In this document: in pieces, positions 38,292 through 47,800 of the stretch
Layout: every line of letters begins with the position of its first letter
Position numbering within the stretch: position 1 is the stretch's first letter
Assembly (NCBI RefSeq): GCF_009765835.1
Contig: NZ_LMUS01000001.1
Span: 858,198-922,197 of the forward strand
Direction: 5' to 3'
DNA length: 64,000 nt
DNA from: Granulicella sp. L56
GTDB taxonomy: Bacteria > Acidobacteriota > Terriglobia > Terriglobales > Acidobacteriaceae
Position numbers and translations under genes: made by a program
Notes under the pieces: model-generated
Seen by the model: only the letters and a program-made list of their open reading frames with translations
What the model was told of the DNA's origin: nothing
Database searches by the model: none

Positions 38292-39023
38292 ATGCCAACA
38301 CAATTACTGATTACCAGAACTCTCAACGCGCACTTTGCCGGCCCGGTCGATTCGCTGCTTCATGCATTGCATATCCAGCCGCAGTATCCCGCCAAGCCGA
38401 TTACGAACGAGTTTGCGATGGAGCTGCTGGTCTTCGCGGTGCTGCTGGCCTACTTCATCGTAGTGCGGCTGACGCTCAACGTCGAGAAGCCCGCGTCGCT
38501 GCAACACCTTGCCGAGATGACGCATGAGTTCGTGTCGGAGCAGGGCGACCAGATCATTGGACACGGATCGGAGCGGTTTACCGGCTACCTGACGGTGCTG
38601 CTGCTGTTCATCCTGCTATGCAACCTGCTGGGCCTGATTCCGGGGTTGGAGTCGCCTACGGCGAACGTCGTGGTGCCGCTGGGATTTGCGCTGGTCACGT
38701 TTGTCTACTACCACTACCACGGTGTGCGGGCGCATGGCTTTTCGTACGTCAAGCAGTTTCTGGGGCCAGTGTGGTGGCTGTATCCGCTGCTGCTGCCGAT
38801 TGAGATCATCTCGCACTTTGCGCGCATTCTTTCCCTGACTGTCCGTCTGTACGCCAATATGTTTGCCGGTGACTTGCTCACTATCGCGTTCTTTTCGCTG
38901 GTGCCTATCGGCGTTCCGCTGGTGTTTCTGGGCCTGCACCTTGGCGTGGCCGTGGTTCAGGCTTACGTGTTCTTCCTGCTTGCGGCGATCTATCTTTCGC
39001 TGGCGGTTGCACAGGACCATTAG
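38292..39023 (+). CDS. atpB: ATP synthase F0 subunit a
   Basis: A 243-residue membrane subunit a that forms the two proton half-channels. The essential Arg is in SLTVRLYANMFAGDLL. HFARILSLT and AVVQAYVFFLLAAIYLSLAV in the last helices are typical, and the FLGPVWWLYPLLLPIEIISHF segment precedes the Arg helix. 54 bp after atpI; 128 bp before atpE. Confidence 0.94.
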   Translation: MPTQLLITRTLNAHFAGPVDSLLHALHIQPQYPAKPITNEFAMELLVFAVLLAYFIVVRLTLNVEKPASLQHLAEMTHEFVSEQGDQIIGHGSERFTGYLTVLLLFILLCNLLGLIPGLESPTANVVVPLGFALVTFVYYHYHGVRAHGFSYVKQFLGPVWWLYPLLLPIEIISHFARILSLTVRLYANMFAGDLLTIAFFSLVPIGVPLVFLGLHLGVAVVQAYVFFLLAAIYLSLAVAQDH

Positions 39024-39151
39024 TTTTGAGTTTGCCGCGAAGGGCCTCCCTCTTCGCGGCAGGTAACAACGCCGCATAGCGTGAGGGTGCCAGCACGGTG
39101 AGCATCAACCACCCACTGGCGGCGCATCTGACGGGAGACAGGAGTAATACC

Positions 39152-39469
39152 ATGCAGAAGTTGCAATATCTGTTTATGTCATTGGCCGCGTTGCTGCTTG
39201 CAACACCGGCTTTTGCTGCTGATGCGGCGGTTAATGGCGGTTCGCCTGCTGGACAGTGGGTTCCGCTGGCTGCCGGTCTGGGCATGGCCCTTGCCGCTGG
39301 TCTTTGCGGTCTCGGTCAGGGTAAGGCGACGGCCTCGGCAACCGAGGCTCTGGCGCGCAACCCGGGTGCTCGCCCTGGAATCTTTATCTTCCTAATTCTT
39401 GGCCTGGCGTTCATCGAGTCGCTCGCGTTGTTCACCTTCGTCATCATCTTCCTCAAGGTCCACGCTTAA
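39152..39469 (+). CDS. atpE: ATP synthase F0 subunit c
   Basis: A 105-residue rotor-ring subunit, longer than the usual 70-90 because of a signal-like N-terminus (residues 1-22, ending PAFA) that may be cleaved. The hairpin is clear: helix 1 with GLGQGKATASATEALARNPGARP as polar loop and helix 2 with the ion-binding Glu89 in FIESLALF. Gln56 and Ser90 are also present, two of the residues used by Na+-type rings, but the Tyr/Thr of that set are not. ATG 39152 has AGGAG upstream; a GTG at 39098 is less likely. A terminator follows, so no atpF/H/A/G/D/C is transcribed with it. Confidence 0.93.
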   Translation: MQKLQYLFMSLAALLLATPAFAADAAVNGGSPAGQWVPLAAGLGMALAAGLCGLGQGKATASATEALARNPGARPGIFIFLILGLAFIESLALFTFVIIFLKVHA

Positions 39470-39495
39470 GTTTTTTGGGCCTGTTCGGTTATAAG

Positions 39496-39532
39496 GCAAA
39501 GCCTCCGCACTCGCGGAGGCTTTGCTGTTTTA
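39496..39532 (+). terminator. Rho-independent terminator after atpE
   Basis: A perfect 13-bp stem (39496-39508 with 39513-39525, GCAAAGCCTCCGC type) with a 4-nt ACTC loop, followed by TGTTTTA. It ends the F0 cluster 26 bp after the atpE stop. Confidence 0.88.
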
Positions 39533-39568
39533 GTAGCCAGCGATGCGTTAGAATTGGCCGGACCACTT

Positions 39569-42500
39569 ATGCTCGAAAATAAACTCTCACGACGCCAATT
39601 TCTCCAGACCACGGCCTCCACTGCTGCCGCTGCCAGCCTTCTCTCCGCGCTTCCGGCATTCGCGGAACCGGGAAAATCGGCAACCGAAGCTTATCCCGAA
39701 AACGGCGTGCTCATTCCCGATGAGGGCTGGCATCTTTGGATTGATGAACAGGCCGAGTGGAAGAATGACGCCATCTTTTTGCCTGAGGATGTTCGGCTGG
39801 ACAAGTTGCCCGTCAATGCACCTACCGGCGGCTGGGAGGTGTTGGCTCCGACAACAGGGAAAGAGGTCGTGCTGCCTACGAGCGTGGAGCAGCACTTCTG
39901 GGGAAAGTTCAGGGATCGCTCGTACACACCGGATGAGTATCGCTACGCCGCGGATGATCCTATCCCGCAGAATGGAGCTTACTTTGGGGTGTCGTGGTGG
40001 TACCGCGAGATCGACATTCCGGCTTCGATGCGGGGGAAGCGGATCTTTCTGCACATTCGCGGAGCGCATCTTCGCGCCGAGGTCTATCTCAACAAGAAGC
40101 TGGTTGGCTACTCGATCATGGAGGAGCTTCCCTTTGAGTGCGATCTTACGAACGCAGCAGACCCCGGCGGACTAAATATCATCGCCATCCGCATCACCAA
40201 TCCTTTTGGGCGTTTCGATTGGGTCGATGGGCTGAACGCTCAGTGGGGAGCGGTGAAGCTGTATCGCTCACATGGGTTTGGGGCGCTCGATCGCGGCATG
40301 ACGATCTCGGCTCATGATGGCGCAGTACGCATTACTGATCTTTGGGTTCTGAATACTCCACAAGAGAAGACTGTGCGGGTTCTCTTTGATTTCCGTCCGA
40401 ATGTACCTGAACTACGTTGTAGTGGTGATTGTCCCGGCGGTGCACCTGTCGCACCGAAATATGAAGTAATAAATCCGAGAAACGGTGAAGTCATGGACAT
40501 CTCCGTTAAGCATGATGGATTGGTCGGGCGGCAGTCGTCGGTATTGATTACATGCGCCTCCGCAAAGCAATGGGAACTGGAAACCCCAGTGCTTTATCAC
40601 CTTCGACTAACCATAAAAGGCTTCGACGGTCATACCGATACCCGCACGATCGCCTTCGGGTTCCGCTGGTTTGCGCCCTCCGGCCTTGGCACGCACGCCA
40701 TCTTTCGGCTCAATGGACGGCGCATCAAGATCTATACCTCGATCTCGTGGGGATATTGGGGACTGAATGGGATGTTCCCTGTTCCTGAACTGGCTGAAAA
40801 AGAGGTGAAACAGGCCAAGAAGCTCAATCTGAACTGCCTGAACTTTCATCGCAACCTCGCCAAGGAAGAGGTGCTGCGCGTCCACGACCAGCTTGGCCTG
40901 CTGCGCTACATGGAGCCGGGAGCGGGCAAGATGGCCATTGGCAAACTGCCGTCGAATGTACAGGCCAATGCGGCTAGCATCGTGATGGAGAAGCCTGTCA
41001 GTGTGGCAGATAAATTCGCGCAGCGCTATATGTTCGTCAAATGCGTGGAGATGGTGAAGGCCTATCGTTCGCATCCCAGCGTGATTGAATATTGCCTGCA
41101 GAATGAGATTGGAGCCGATCTCAAAAATCCCGACACCATCGCCGTGCTGGAGGCCATGCGCGCCGAAGACCCCAGCCGCTGCATCGTGCTCAACGACGGC
41201 TTTGTGGCTCCTCCCAGACGCGCCGCGCAGGCCTGGTTTGAGCCGTATAACCCGAAGCTTCATCGTTCCGATGAGGAGCCGTGGGGAGGCTGGTGGAATC
41301 AGCACCAGGGAGCGGGAGACCAATGGTACGACGAGTTCTACAAGTCGCCTACCGAGTTCACGTACCGCTCGCCGGTCCATGCGCAGCTATCGGAGTTTGG
41401 CGAGATGGAAGGCTGCGCTACGCCGGACAATCACTCGCTGATGATCCATCAGATTACGGACACCTATAAGAAGTACGGCGGCGACAGCTACGACCTGAAA
41501 GATCATGAGGAGATCGTCGCGGCCTATGACAAATTTATCGACAGATGGAACTTCCGCGAGGCCTTTCCGGTTACCGAGCATCTTTGGCTCTCAATTGGCT
41601 CCAAGTGCTACGACACCTGGCAGAACTACCTTGAAAACGCCCGCATCTCCGATGACCTCGACTTCGCCGCGATCTCGGGCTGGGAGTCCACGGCGATTGA
41701 GAACCACTCGGGCATTGTGGACAACCTGCGTAACTTCAAGTCGGACCCCACGCCTATCTCAGGAACGCTGCTGCCGGTGCGCCCGGTGGCCAAGCAGCGG
41801 GCCATCTGCACACCGCTTGGTGAACGTGCTGTCTTTGATCTTTACCTGCTGAACGACACACCCAAGGCGGTCACTGGGATGCTTACCTTCACGATGATTA
41901 CGCCCAGCGGCAGACGCACTGTGCTCACTTCCCTTCCCGCACCGCAGCATGTTCCTGATCAGTTCAGCTATCTGCTTCAGGAGGCCTTTGAAACGCCTGC
42001 GCTGAACGAGGAAGGACGCTACCAGTTCAGGTTTGCGTTGTCGTCTGAGCCGCTCTCTACCCAGAGCAAAGATATCTGGGTTGCCGATACGAAACATCGG
42101 CAGAAGAAACCGCTTTCGATCGCTGTCTCTGGCATCCCCCTTTCTTTGCGCGAACAACTGGCTGCTCTGCCCGATGTTACCGTTCACGATTTCACGGCTT
42201 GGCGCAGATACGATGCCATCGTCTCCAGCGGCATGACGGCCCATACGTCTTCTGAACAAAACGCAGGCGACACGACAGGGCTGGAGGCACAGCCCGGTGC
42301 AAAGAAAGCTATCCCCGGACGCAAGCTTGAGCCGGGCGAGGCAGTGGCCACGACTGAGCTTGGGACTCTTGCCGACGGAATTATCGAGGCCGTCCGCAAG
42401 GGGACACCTTTGTTCGCTATTCCTCAGGCCGATTCTCTTTCAGACGGCGTTGCGAAAGAACTGTCCGCTGCGGAAGCTTTTACCTATAACGGCACCGTAG

Positions 42501-42814
42501 GCGACTTCCGCGCTCCATGGATGGGCAACTGGTATTTTGTGCGGAAGCATCCGCTATACGAGGGGCTGCCGGTCGATCAGGTGATGGGCATCCACTACCA
42601 GGCAAAGGGCCGCCAGTCCAATGGATTACTCGTCGATGGAAAAGAGGTGGAGATCATTGCAGCCTACAGCCGCGATCACGACCGCAACATCGGGGCAGGC
42701 ACCTTTACTACTCGATTGGGCTCGACGAAGGTTCTTTATCACCGTGTTCCGGAGCTTCAGCCTGTGATGCAACAACGCCTTCTCGCAAATGCATTGGCGT
42801 GGCTGACAACGTAG
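39569..42814 (+). CDS. Tat-exported glycoside hydrolase family 2 protein
   Basis: A 1081-residue GH2-type glycosidase. The N-terminus has a twin-arginine signal (SRRQFLQ, then an alanine-rich helix ending PAFA). A jelly-roll sugar-binding domain (WWYREIDIPASMRGKRIFLHIRGAHLRAEVYLN, ~140-175) is followed by an Ig-like domain and the TIM barrel. The acid/base is Glu513 (LQNEIG) and the nucleophile candidate Glu609 (SEFGE). Late beta domains extend to the end. It probably releases beta-linked galactose, mannose, glucuronate or similar units in the periplasm; the substrate is not readable. Residues ~288-330 are a locally AT-rich insertion-like loop with two cysteines. Start ATG 39569; a TTG at 39554 is in frame. 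Confidence 0.85.
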   Translation: MLENKLSRRQFLQTTASTAAAASLLSALPAFAEPGKSATEAYPENGVLIPDEGWHLWIDEQAEWKNDAIFLPEDVRLDKLPVNAPTGGWEVLAPTTGKEVVLPTSVEQHFWGKFRDRSYTPDEYRYAADDPIPQNGAYFGVSWWYREIDIPASMRGKRIFLHIRGAHLRAEVYLNKKLVGYSIMEELPFECDLTNAADPGGLNIIAIRITNPFGRFDWVDGLNAQWGAVKLYRSHGFGALDRGMTISAHDGAVRITDLWVLNTPQEKTVRVLFDFRPNVPELRCSGDCPGGAPVAPKYEVINPRNGEVMDISVKHDGLVGRQSSVLITCASAKQWELETPVLYHLRLTIKGFDGHTDTRTIAFGFRWFAPSGLGTHAIFRLNGRRIKIYTSISWGYWGLNGMFPVPELAEKEVKQAKKLNLNCLNFHRNLAKEEVLRVHDQLGLLRYMEPGAGKMAIGKLPSNVQANAASIVMEKPVSVADKFAQRYMFVKCVEMVKAYRSHPSVIEYCLQNEIGADLKNPDTIAVLEAMRAEDPSRCIVLNDGFVAPPRRAAQAWFEPYNPKLHRSDEEPWGGWWNQHQGAGDQWYDEFYKSPTEFTYRSPVHAQLSEFGEMEGCATPDNHSLMIHQITDTYKKYGGDSYDLKDHEEIVAAYDKFIDRWNFREAFPVTEHLWLSIGSKCYDTWQNYLENARISDDLDFAAISGWESTAIENHSGIVDNLRNFKSDPTPISGTLLPVRPVAKQRAICTPLGERAVFDLYLLNDTPKAVTGMLTFTMITPSGRRTVLTSLPAPQHVPDQFSYLLQEAFETPALNEEGRYQFRFALSSEPLSTQSKDIWVADTKHRQKKPLSIAVSGIPLSLREQLAALPDVTVHDFTAWRRYDAIVSSGMTAHTSSEQNAGDTTGLEAQPGAKKAIPGRKLEPGEAVATTELGTLADGIIEAVRKGTPLFAIPQADSLSDGVAKELSAAEAFTYNGTVGDFRAPWMGNWYFVRKHPLYEGLPVDQVMGIHYQAKGRQSNGLLVDGKEVEIIAAYSRDHDRNIGAGTFTTRLGSTKVLYHRVPELQPVMQQRLLANALAWLTT

Positions 42815-42869
42815 TGCTGGACCTTCGTTCTTGAATCCACAGGTTTCAGAGATGATTGATAACGCAGAA

Positions 42870-42891
42870 GAGGCAGCCCGAAGGCTGCCTC
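42870..42891. terminator. Bidirectional terminator
   Basis: GAGGCAGCC-CGAA-GGCTGCCTC, a 9-bp stem with a stable CGAA tetraloop, lies between convergent genes (GH2 and the TPR-like secreted protein). The plus-strand tail is CTCTATTTC. Confidence 0.75.
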
Positions 42892-42916
42892 CTCTATTTC
42901 ACAACAACGTTTCTTA

Positions 42917-44356
42917 TTACTTCCGTGTCGTGCGACGATGAACCGGAGCAGCTGCCTTCTTCGGTTCAACGACCGCCGCATCGCTCATCACGATTACCAC
43001 TGGACCAGGTGTTGCTCCGGGAGCAGCAGGTGCAGCAGCAGGGGCAGCAGGTGCAGCTGCGGGGGCAGGTGTGGTTGCCGTCGCCTCGGTAGACGGTGCA
43101 GGTGTTGCAGCAGCCTCACCAGCAGGTGCTACGCCGCCAACCGTGTAGGAGGCATAGGTACCGGACAGCGTGATCTTCGTTCCAGGCGTGGGAACCGTCT
43201 TCAGTGGCTCCTTCACGTTGAAGGTGAAGTCAGCCGTCTTTGACGCCACCGCATCGTCAGAGACCGATGCCTGAATGGAGGAATCCGTCGCGGCGACTAC
43301 CGTGACATCCGGAAGTTGAACTGACTTGCCCTTGATCGTGTCCCAAACCTTGGCGGCATCTTCAGGCTTGCCGTTCTGGAGGATGAACTCCTTGTCGCTG
43401 ATTGCCAGCGTCGAGAGATCAGGAGTGCTCGCGATCACCTGAGAAACAATGTCCGCAGGCGACGGCGCAGGCTTGATGGTGGCAGCCCAGGTCGGCGGTG
43501 GGAAAAGATTGGCTTGAACAGCCGTGGTCACAGCATCATAACCGTCCGCGTTGCCGTGATATTTCTTATAGCAATAGGTCGCTACCTTCAGGAACTCGGT
43601 CTTGTAGGGCTCCGGAGCAAAGGCCGCGGCACGCGATGCAAACCAAGTGCAGTTCAGATAATCGGGAGGCGTCGACTGGTAATACGCCAAGCCCAACTGA
43701 TAGGTATCCTGCAAAACCGGCCCAGGAGTTGTGGTTGAAGCAGGAGGAGCTGCCTTCAACTCTTCGGCGTAGTTCGTGACCGCCGTCTTCGTGTCCTTTT
43801 TGCCGGCTGCGTCCTCTGCGATGGCACCATACAAGCCCGGAGTTACTCCTGTCTTCACTTTCTGGAAGTCCGCATCGCTCATATCCGCAGGCTTGGCGGC
43901 TGCCAGTGCCTTTTGCGCAAAACCAGCCGATGCATCAAGCTCTGTCTGCTTCGCCGCAGGATCTGTCGCCTTGTCCGCATCCTGCCTATGGAAATAACTC
44001 TCGAAAAACAATGCCACCAGATTATCTGGCTGCACCTGTAGCACGCGGTCTGCCGTGCTGAGGGTCTTGACGGGATCGAACGCGCTATAGGTCTGCATCA
44101 GCGTCTGCAAGGTAGCAGCCTTAACTGCCGACTGCGGATAAGTCGTCAGATAGGTCTCAAGCGCCGCGGCCTTTGCCTGGGGCGTCGTCTGTGAGATCGC
44201 ATCGTTATAAGCCTTATATTCGGCAGGGGACATCTGAACCCCGCCACCGGATTGTGCACTGGCACCAGAATTATCCTGAGCATGCGCAACCATGCTTTGC
44301 CCACCAAGTGCAATGCTAGCAACTGCCAGGAGAGACGCAACGACTACCTTCTTCAT
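42917..44356 (-). CDS. Secreted helical-repeat (TPR-like) protein, function unknown
   Basis: A 479-residue protein from ATG 44356 (AGGAG eight bases upstream; ATG 44362 also possible). Signal peptide residues 1-24 (ending VAHAQ). A helical region of degenerate TPR-like pairs spans ~40-290 (AKAAALETYLTTYPQSAVKAATLQTLMQTY; DNLVALFFESYFHRQDADKA). A beta-rich segment (~300-415) is followed by a Pro/Ala/Thr-rich linker and a basic tail ending HRRTTRK. Such proteins are frequent in Acidobacteriota and lack a known role. Confidence 0.7.
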   Translation of the reverse strand: MKKVVVASLLAVASIALGGQSMVAHAQDNSGASAQSGGGVQMSPAEYKAYNDAISQTTPQAKAAALETYLTTYPQSAVKAATLQTLMQTYSAFDPVKTLSTADRVLQVQPDNLVALFFESYFHRQDADKATDPAAKQTELDASAGFAQKALAAAKPADMSDADFQKVKTGVTPGLYGAIAEDAAGKKDTKTAVTNYAEELKAAPPASTTTPGPVLQDTYQLGLAYYQSTPPDYLNCTWFASRAAAFAPEPYKTEFLKVATYCYKKYHGNADGYDAVTTAVQANLFPPPTWAATIKPAPSPADIVSQVIASTPDLSTLAISDKEFILQNGKPEDAAKVWDTIKGKSVQLPDVTVVAATDSSIQASVSDDAVASKTADFTFNVKEPLKTVPTPGTKITLSGTYASYTVGGVAPAGEAAATPAPSTEATATTPAPAAAPAAPAAAPAAPGATPGPVVIVMSDAAVVEPKKAAAPVHRRTTRK

Positions 44357-44362
44357 TCCCAT

Positions 44363-44835
44363 GCTCCTCGATAAGTCTTTTTTGTCTGTAACGTTTACCG
44401 GTGGTCCGGCCAAGTCTATACAACATAACCCACAACATGCGCCCTGGCGAATCCCAACGCATTCACCCATCATCATTCATTGGGGCTGATTTTACAGCCA
44501 GCTCCGCTGAAGTCCGAATTTTGCTTTCAAGGATGATGATGCGGATTATAGAAACGCCGTTGTACGCATGGCAAGTCCGCCCTTTGCCTTGCAGGCGATT
44601 CACCCTGAAAAACTTACGCCGGAAGTGCGTATCGAGATGTATTTCGGGGATCGCGCTCGGAGACTGGAAACGCCCTTAAAGATGTCCAACCTACCCATTC
44701 GTGGTATTACGGCCTTCTTATCCACAACCAGTAGTGTTGTGCCCGTTGATTCCGGCTTCTGCCAAGACTAAAGTTGAATCAGTCTTAATGACAGGGACGA
44801 GAACCTGATCGTAACTCCCCGCTCTCGTCACAGAG
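44363..44835. other. Gap between secreted protein and smc
   Basis: This stretch holds the divergent promoters. A plus-strand frame 44568-44771 (67 aa, MASPPFALQAIHPEKLTPE...) has no ribosome-binding site and no recognisable family; I do not call it. No repeats or RNA structures stand out. Confidence 0.35.
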
Positions 44836-47800
44836 GTGCCTTTGCTCAAGCTCAAGAAAGTCCAGATCCTCGGCTTCAAATCATTCTGCGATCGCACTGA
44901 GGTCCAACTCTCAGGCGAAGGCATTGCTGCCATCGTCGGCCCTAACGGCTGCGGCAAATCGAATATCTCCGACGCCATCACATGGGTACTCGGCGAGCAG
45001 TCGGCGAAGTCTCTGCGCGGCATCAAGATGGAAGACGTCATCTTTGCCGGAACACGGGACCGTAAACCGACGGGCATGGCTGAGGTATCGCTCACGTTGG
45101 TCGATCCCGAGGTATATGACGGAGCGAGTTTGGGCGACGAGCCGGAGATCGCCATTGATGAGAACCTGCCTGGTGACTGGGACGAGGCTGGACTTCGCCA
45201 GCAGCACGCCGAGGAGACCGAAGACGCCGTAGCCGAGGCGCAACCGGGAACCGTCATTGAAGGTGAAGCTAAAGGGCCACAGATTGTTGCTGCCGCCACA
45301 GATGCCGATGCTGAAGCTTCTGCCGCCGCCAACAACGTCGTTCTTAAAATTCGCCGCCGCAAGTTTGGCCGAGCCCCAATTCGTGCCGGCGAACTCACGA
45401 TTACACGGCGGCTGTTTCGGTCGGGCGACTCCGAATATCTTCTCAATGGCAAGATCTGCCGCCTCCGCGATATTCAGGACATCTTTATGGGTACCGGCCT
45501 GGGCGGCGAATCCTACGCCATCATCGGGCAGGAGCGTATCGGCCAATTGCTGAGCTCCAAGCCGCTGGACCGCCGCGGCATCATTGAAGAGGCGGCTGGC
45601 ATCACCCGGTTCAAGACGAAGAAGCGGCTGGCAGAGCTTCGACTTGAATCTGCAAAGCAGAACCTCTCGCGCGTCAACGACATCTTCGACGAAGTGACAC
45701 GGCAGATGACGACGCTCAAGCGCCAGGCCGCAAAGGCAGAGCGCTATGGAGCATTTCGAGACGAACTTCGCACAAGACTTCGCGTTGTGCTTGCCAGCCG
45801 CATGTCGCAGCTTGATGCAGAGCAGGCTGCCACGACGGAAAAAATCACAGCTTTGGCCACGCAGATCGATGCGCAGGCTGCCACGGTCGAGGAGATGGAT
45901 GCTCAGCATAGCGAGGGCATCCGCACGGGCTATTCGCTCGACCAGCAGATCCGCGAGACCGGAGGACAGGCTAATCAGTCTGCGGTCGAACTCGAGCGTA
46001 TCACTGCGCGTTCCGCAGCGAATGCCGACCGCATCGCCGAACTGACTGGCCGCCTTGCAACAGGCACTGACGATCTTGCGCAGGCTCGCGAACAGCTCGC
46101 CACGCTGAGTGGAGAGTTGGAGCAGCACCGCAGCTTTCTTGAAAATGCCACCGCCGAATCTACAGGATCGCGTGAGGCCGCACAGCTTCACCAGCAGCAG
46201 GCACAGGAAGCCGTGCGCTCCTTAGCCTCTGCCGAACAGCAGGCCGAGCAGAACCGCAGAACCACCATGCAATTAGTGCAACGCATCGGGCAAACGCGCA
46301 ACGAGCAGTCACAAGCCGAGGCATCCCTGGCTGGACTGGATCGTGAAGCGGAGCGGCTACTCTCTGAGTCTGAAGTTGCGAGGCAGGAGCTTGAGACTCT
46401 TGGCCTTCAGCGCGGACAGGTTAAGCTGTCCTTCGAGTCTGTCACGGAGCGGCTCAAACGGCTCGAAGCCGAGATTGCCGATCTTCGTTTGCAGATCGAG
46501 GCCCGTCGCGCCGAGGAGTCGCAGAACAAACGTCGCGGCGACCAGCTTCGTGGAGAGGTGGCAAGCCTTGATGGACGGCGCAGCTCGCTTGAGGCGCTCA
46601 TCCGCGAGCACAGCTATTCTACGGACACCGTCCGCAACATCTTCAAGCACAACGCCAGCAATCCGGGACTCAGCGGGACAACTCCCGTAGGCACACTTGC
46701 AGACTTTCTCGAAGTCGATGGGCAATACGAAAACGTCGTCGATGAGTTCCTTCGTGACGAGCTGAACTACATCGTCGTCAAGAGCTGGGATGCTGCCGAT
46801 GCGGGCATGAACCTGCTCAAGACCGATGTCAGTGGACGCGCCACCTTCCTGGTTCACCCGAACGACGCACAGGCAAACTTTCCCTTCTCCGAAGGCATGA
46901 CCAGCGCCGCCCAAACCAATACCGCAGGCATCGAGGGCGTTGTTCCGCTCAAGGATTGTGTGCGTGTTCTGGATGGCTTCGGCAGATCGCTGGAAGTCAT
47001 CCTTCCCAAGCTTCGCGAGGGCTATGTCGCTCCCGACTCCTACACCGCACGATCGCTTGCACTATCGAACCCGCAGTCTTTCTTCCTCTCGCCCACTGGC
47101 GAAACCTTCCATAACGTCACCGTCACCGGCGGACGCCCACGCGCACAAGGACCATTGGCCCTGAAGCGCGAACTGACCGAGGTCCAGCAAAAGATCGAGA
47201 AGTCGGAGCAGGAGTTGGCGCAGACCGACCTGTTGACTGCCGATCTGCAACACCAGATCGCCGACCTCAACGCCACCATCGAGAACAAGACCAATGAGCG
47301 CCGCGAAGCTGAGCGGGAGTCCGCCAACTCCGGCGCAGCCCTGCGTCAGATGGAGACCGAGACCGCGCGCATTGAGCGACGCCTCGCGGACTGGTCGCTT
47401 ACCAGTGAGCGCAATCGCGACGCGCGCAATCAGAAGTCGGATCTTATCTCTCGCCGCCAGCAGGAGGCCGCATCTTTCGAGGCCGAACACGCAACGCTGG
47501 AGGCTTCGCTATCCGATCTGCAGGCGCAGCTTGAAGAGCTCCGCGGCCAGCGGGAACAGTTGCAGCAGGCAGCGGCCGCAGCCTCAGCCGATCTTGCGGG
47601 ACTCGAAGAGCGTCGCCGCAACGCCCAGGCCAACTTCGATCGGACAACCCGGCTCTACAACGGCCAGAACCAGCGCATTCAGCAGCTCGACCAGCAGCTT
47701 GCCTCTGCGGGATCGGAAAAGCTCCGCCGCGAGGAAGAGACTGCTGCTCTCGCTACACAGCACGCTGAGCTGACCGAACTTCGTGCCACAGCCGTAGCCG

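Noticed and set aside
44568..44771. 67-residue plus-strand frame before smc
   Set aside because: No ribosome-binding site, no recognised domain; retained only as a note in the gap entry.
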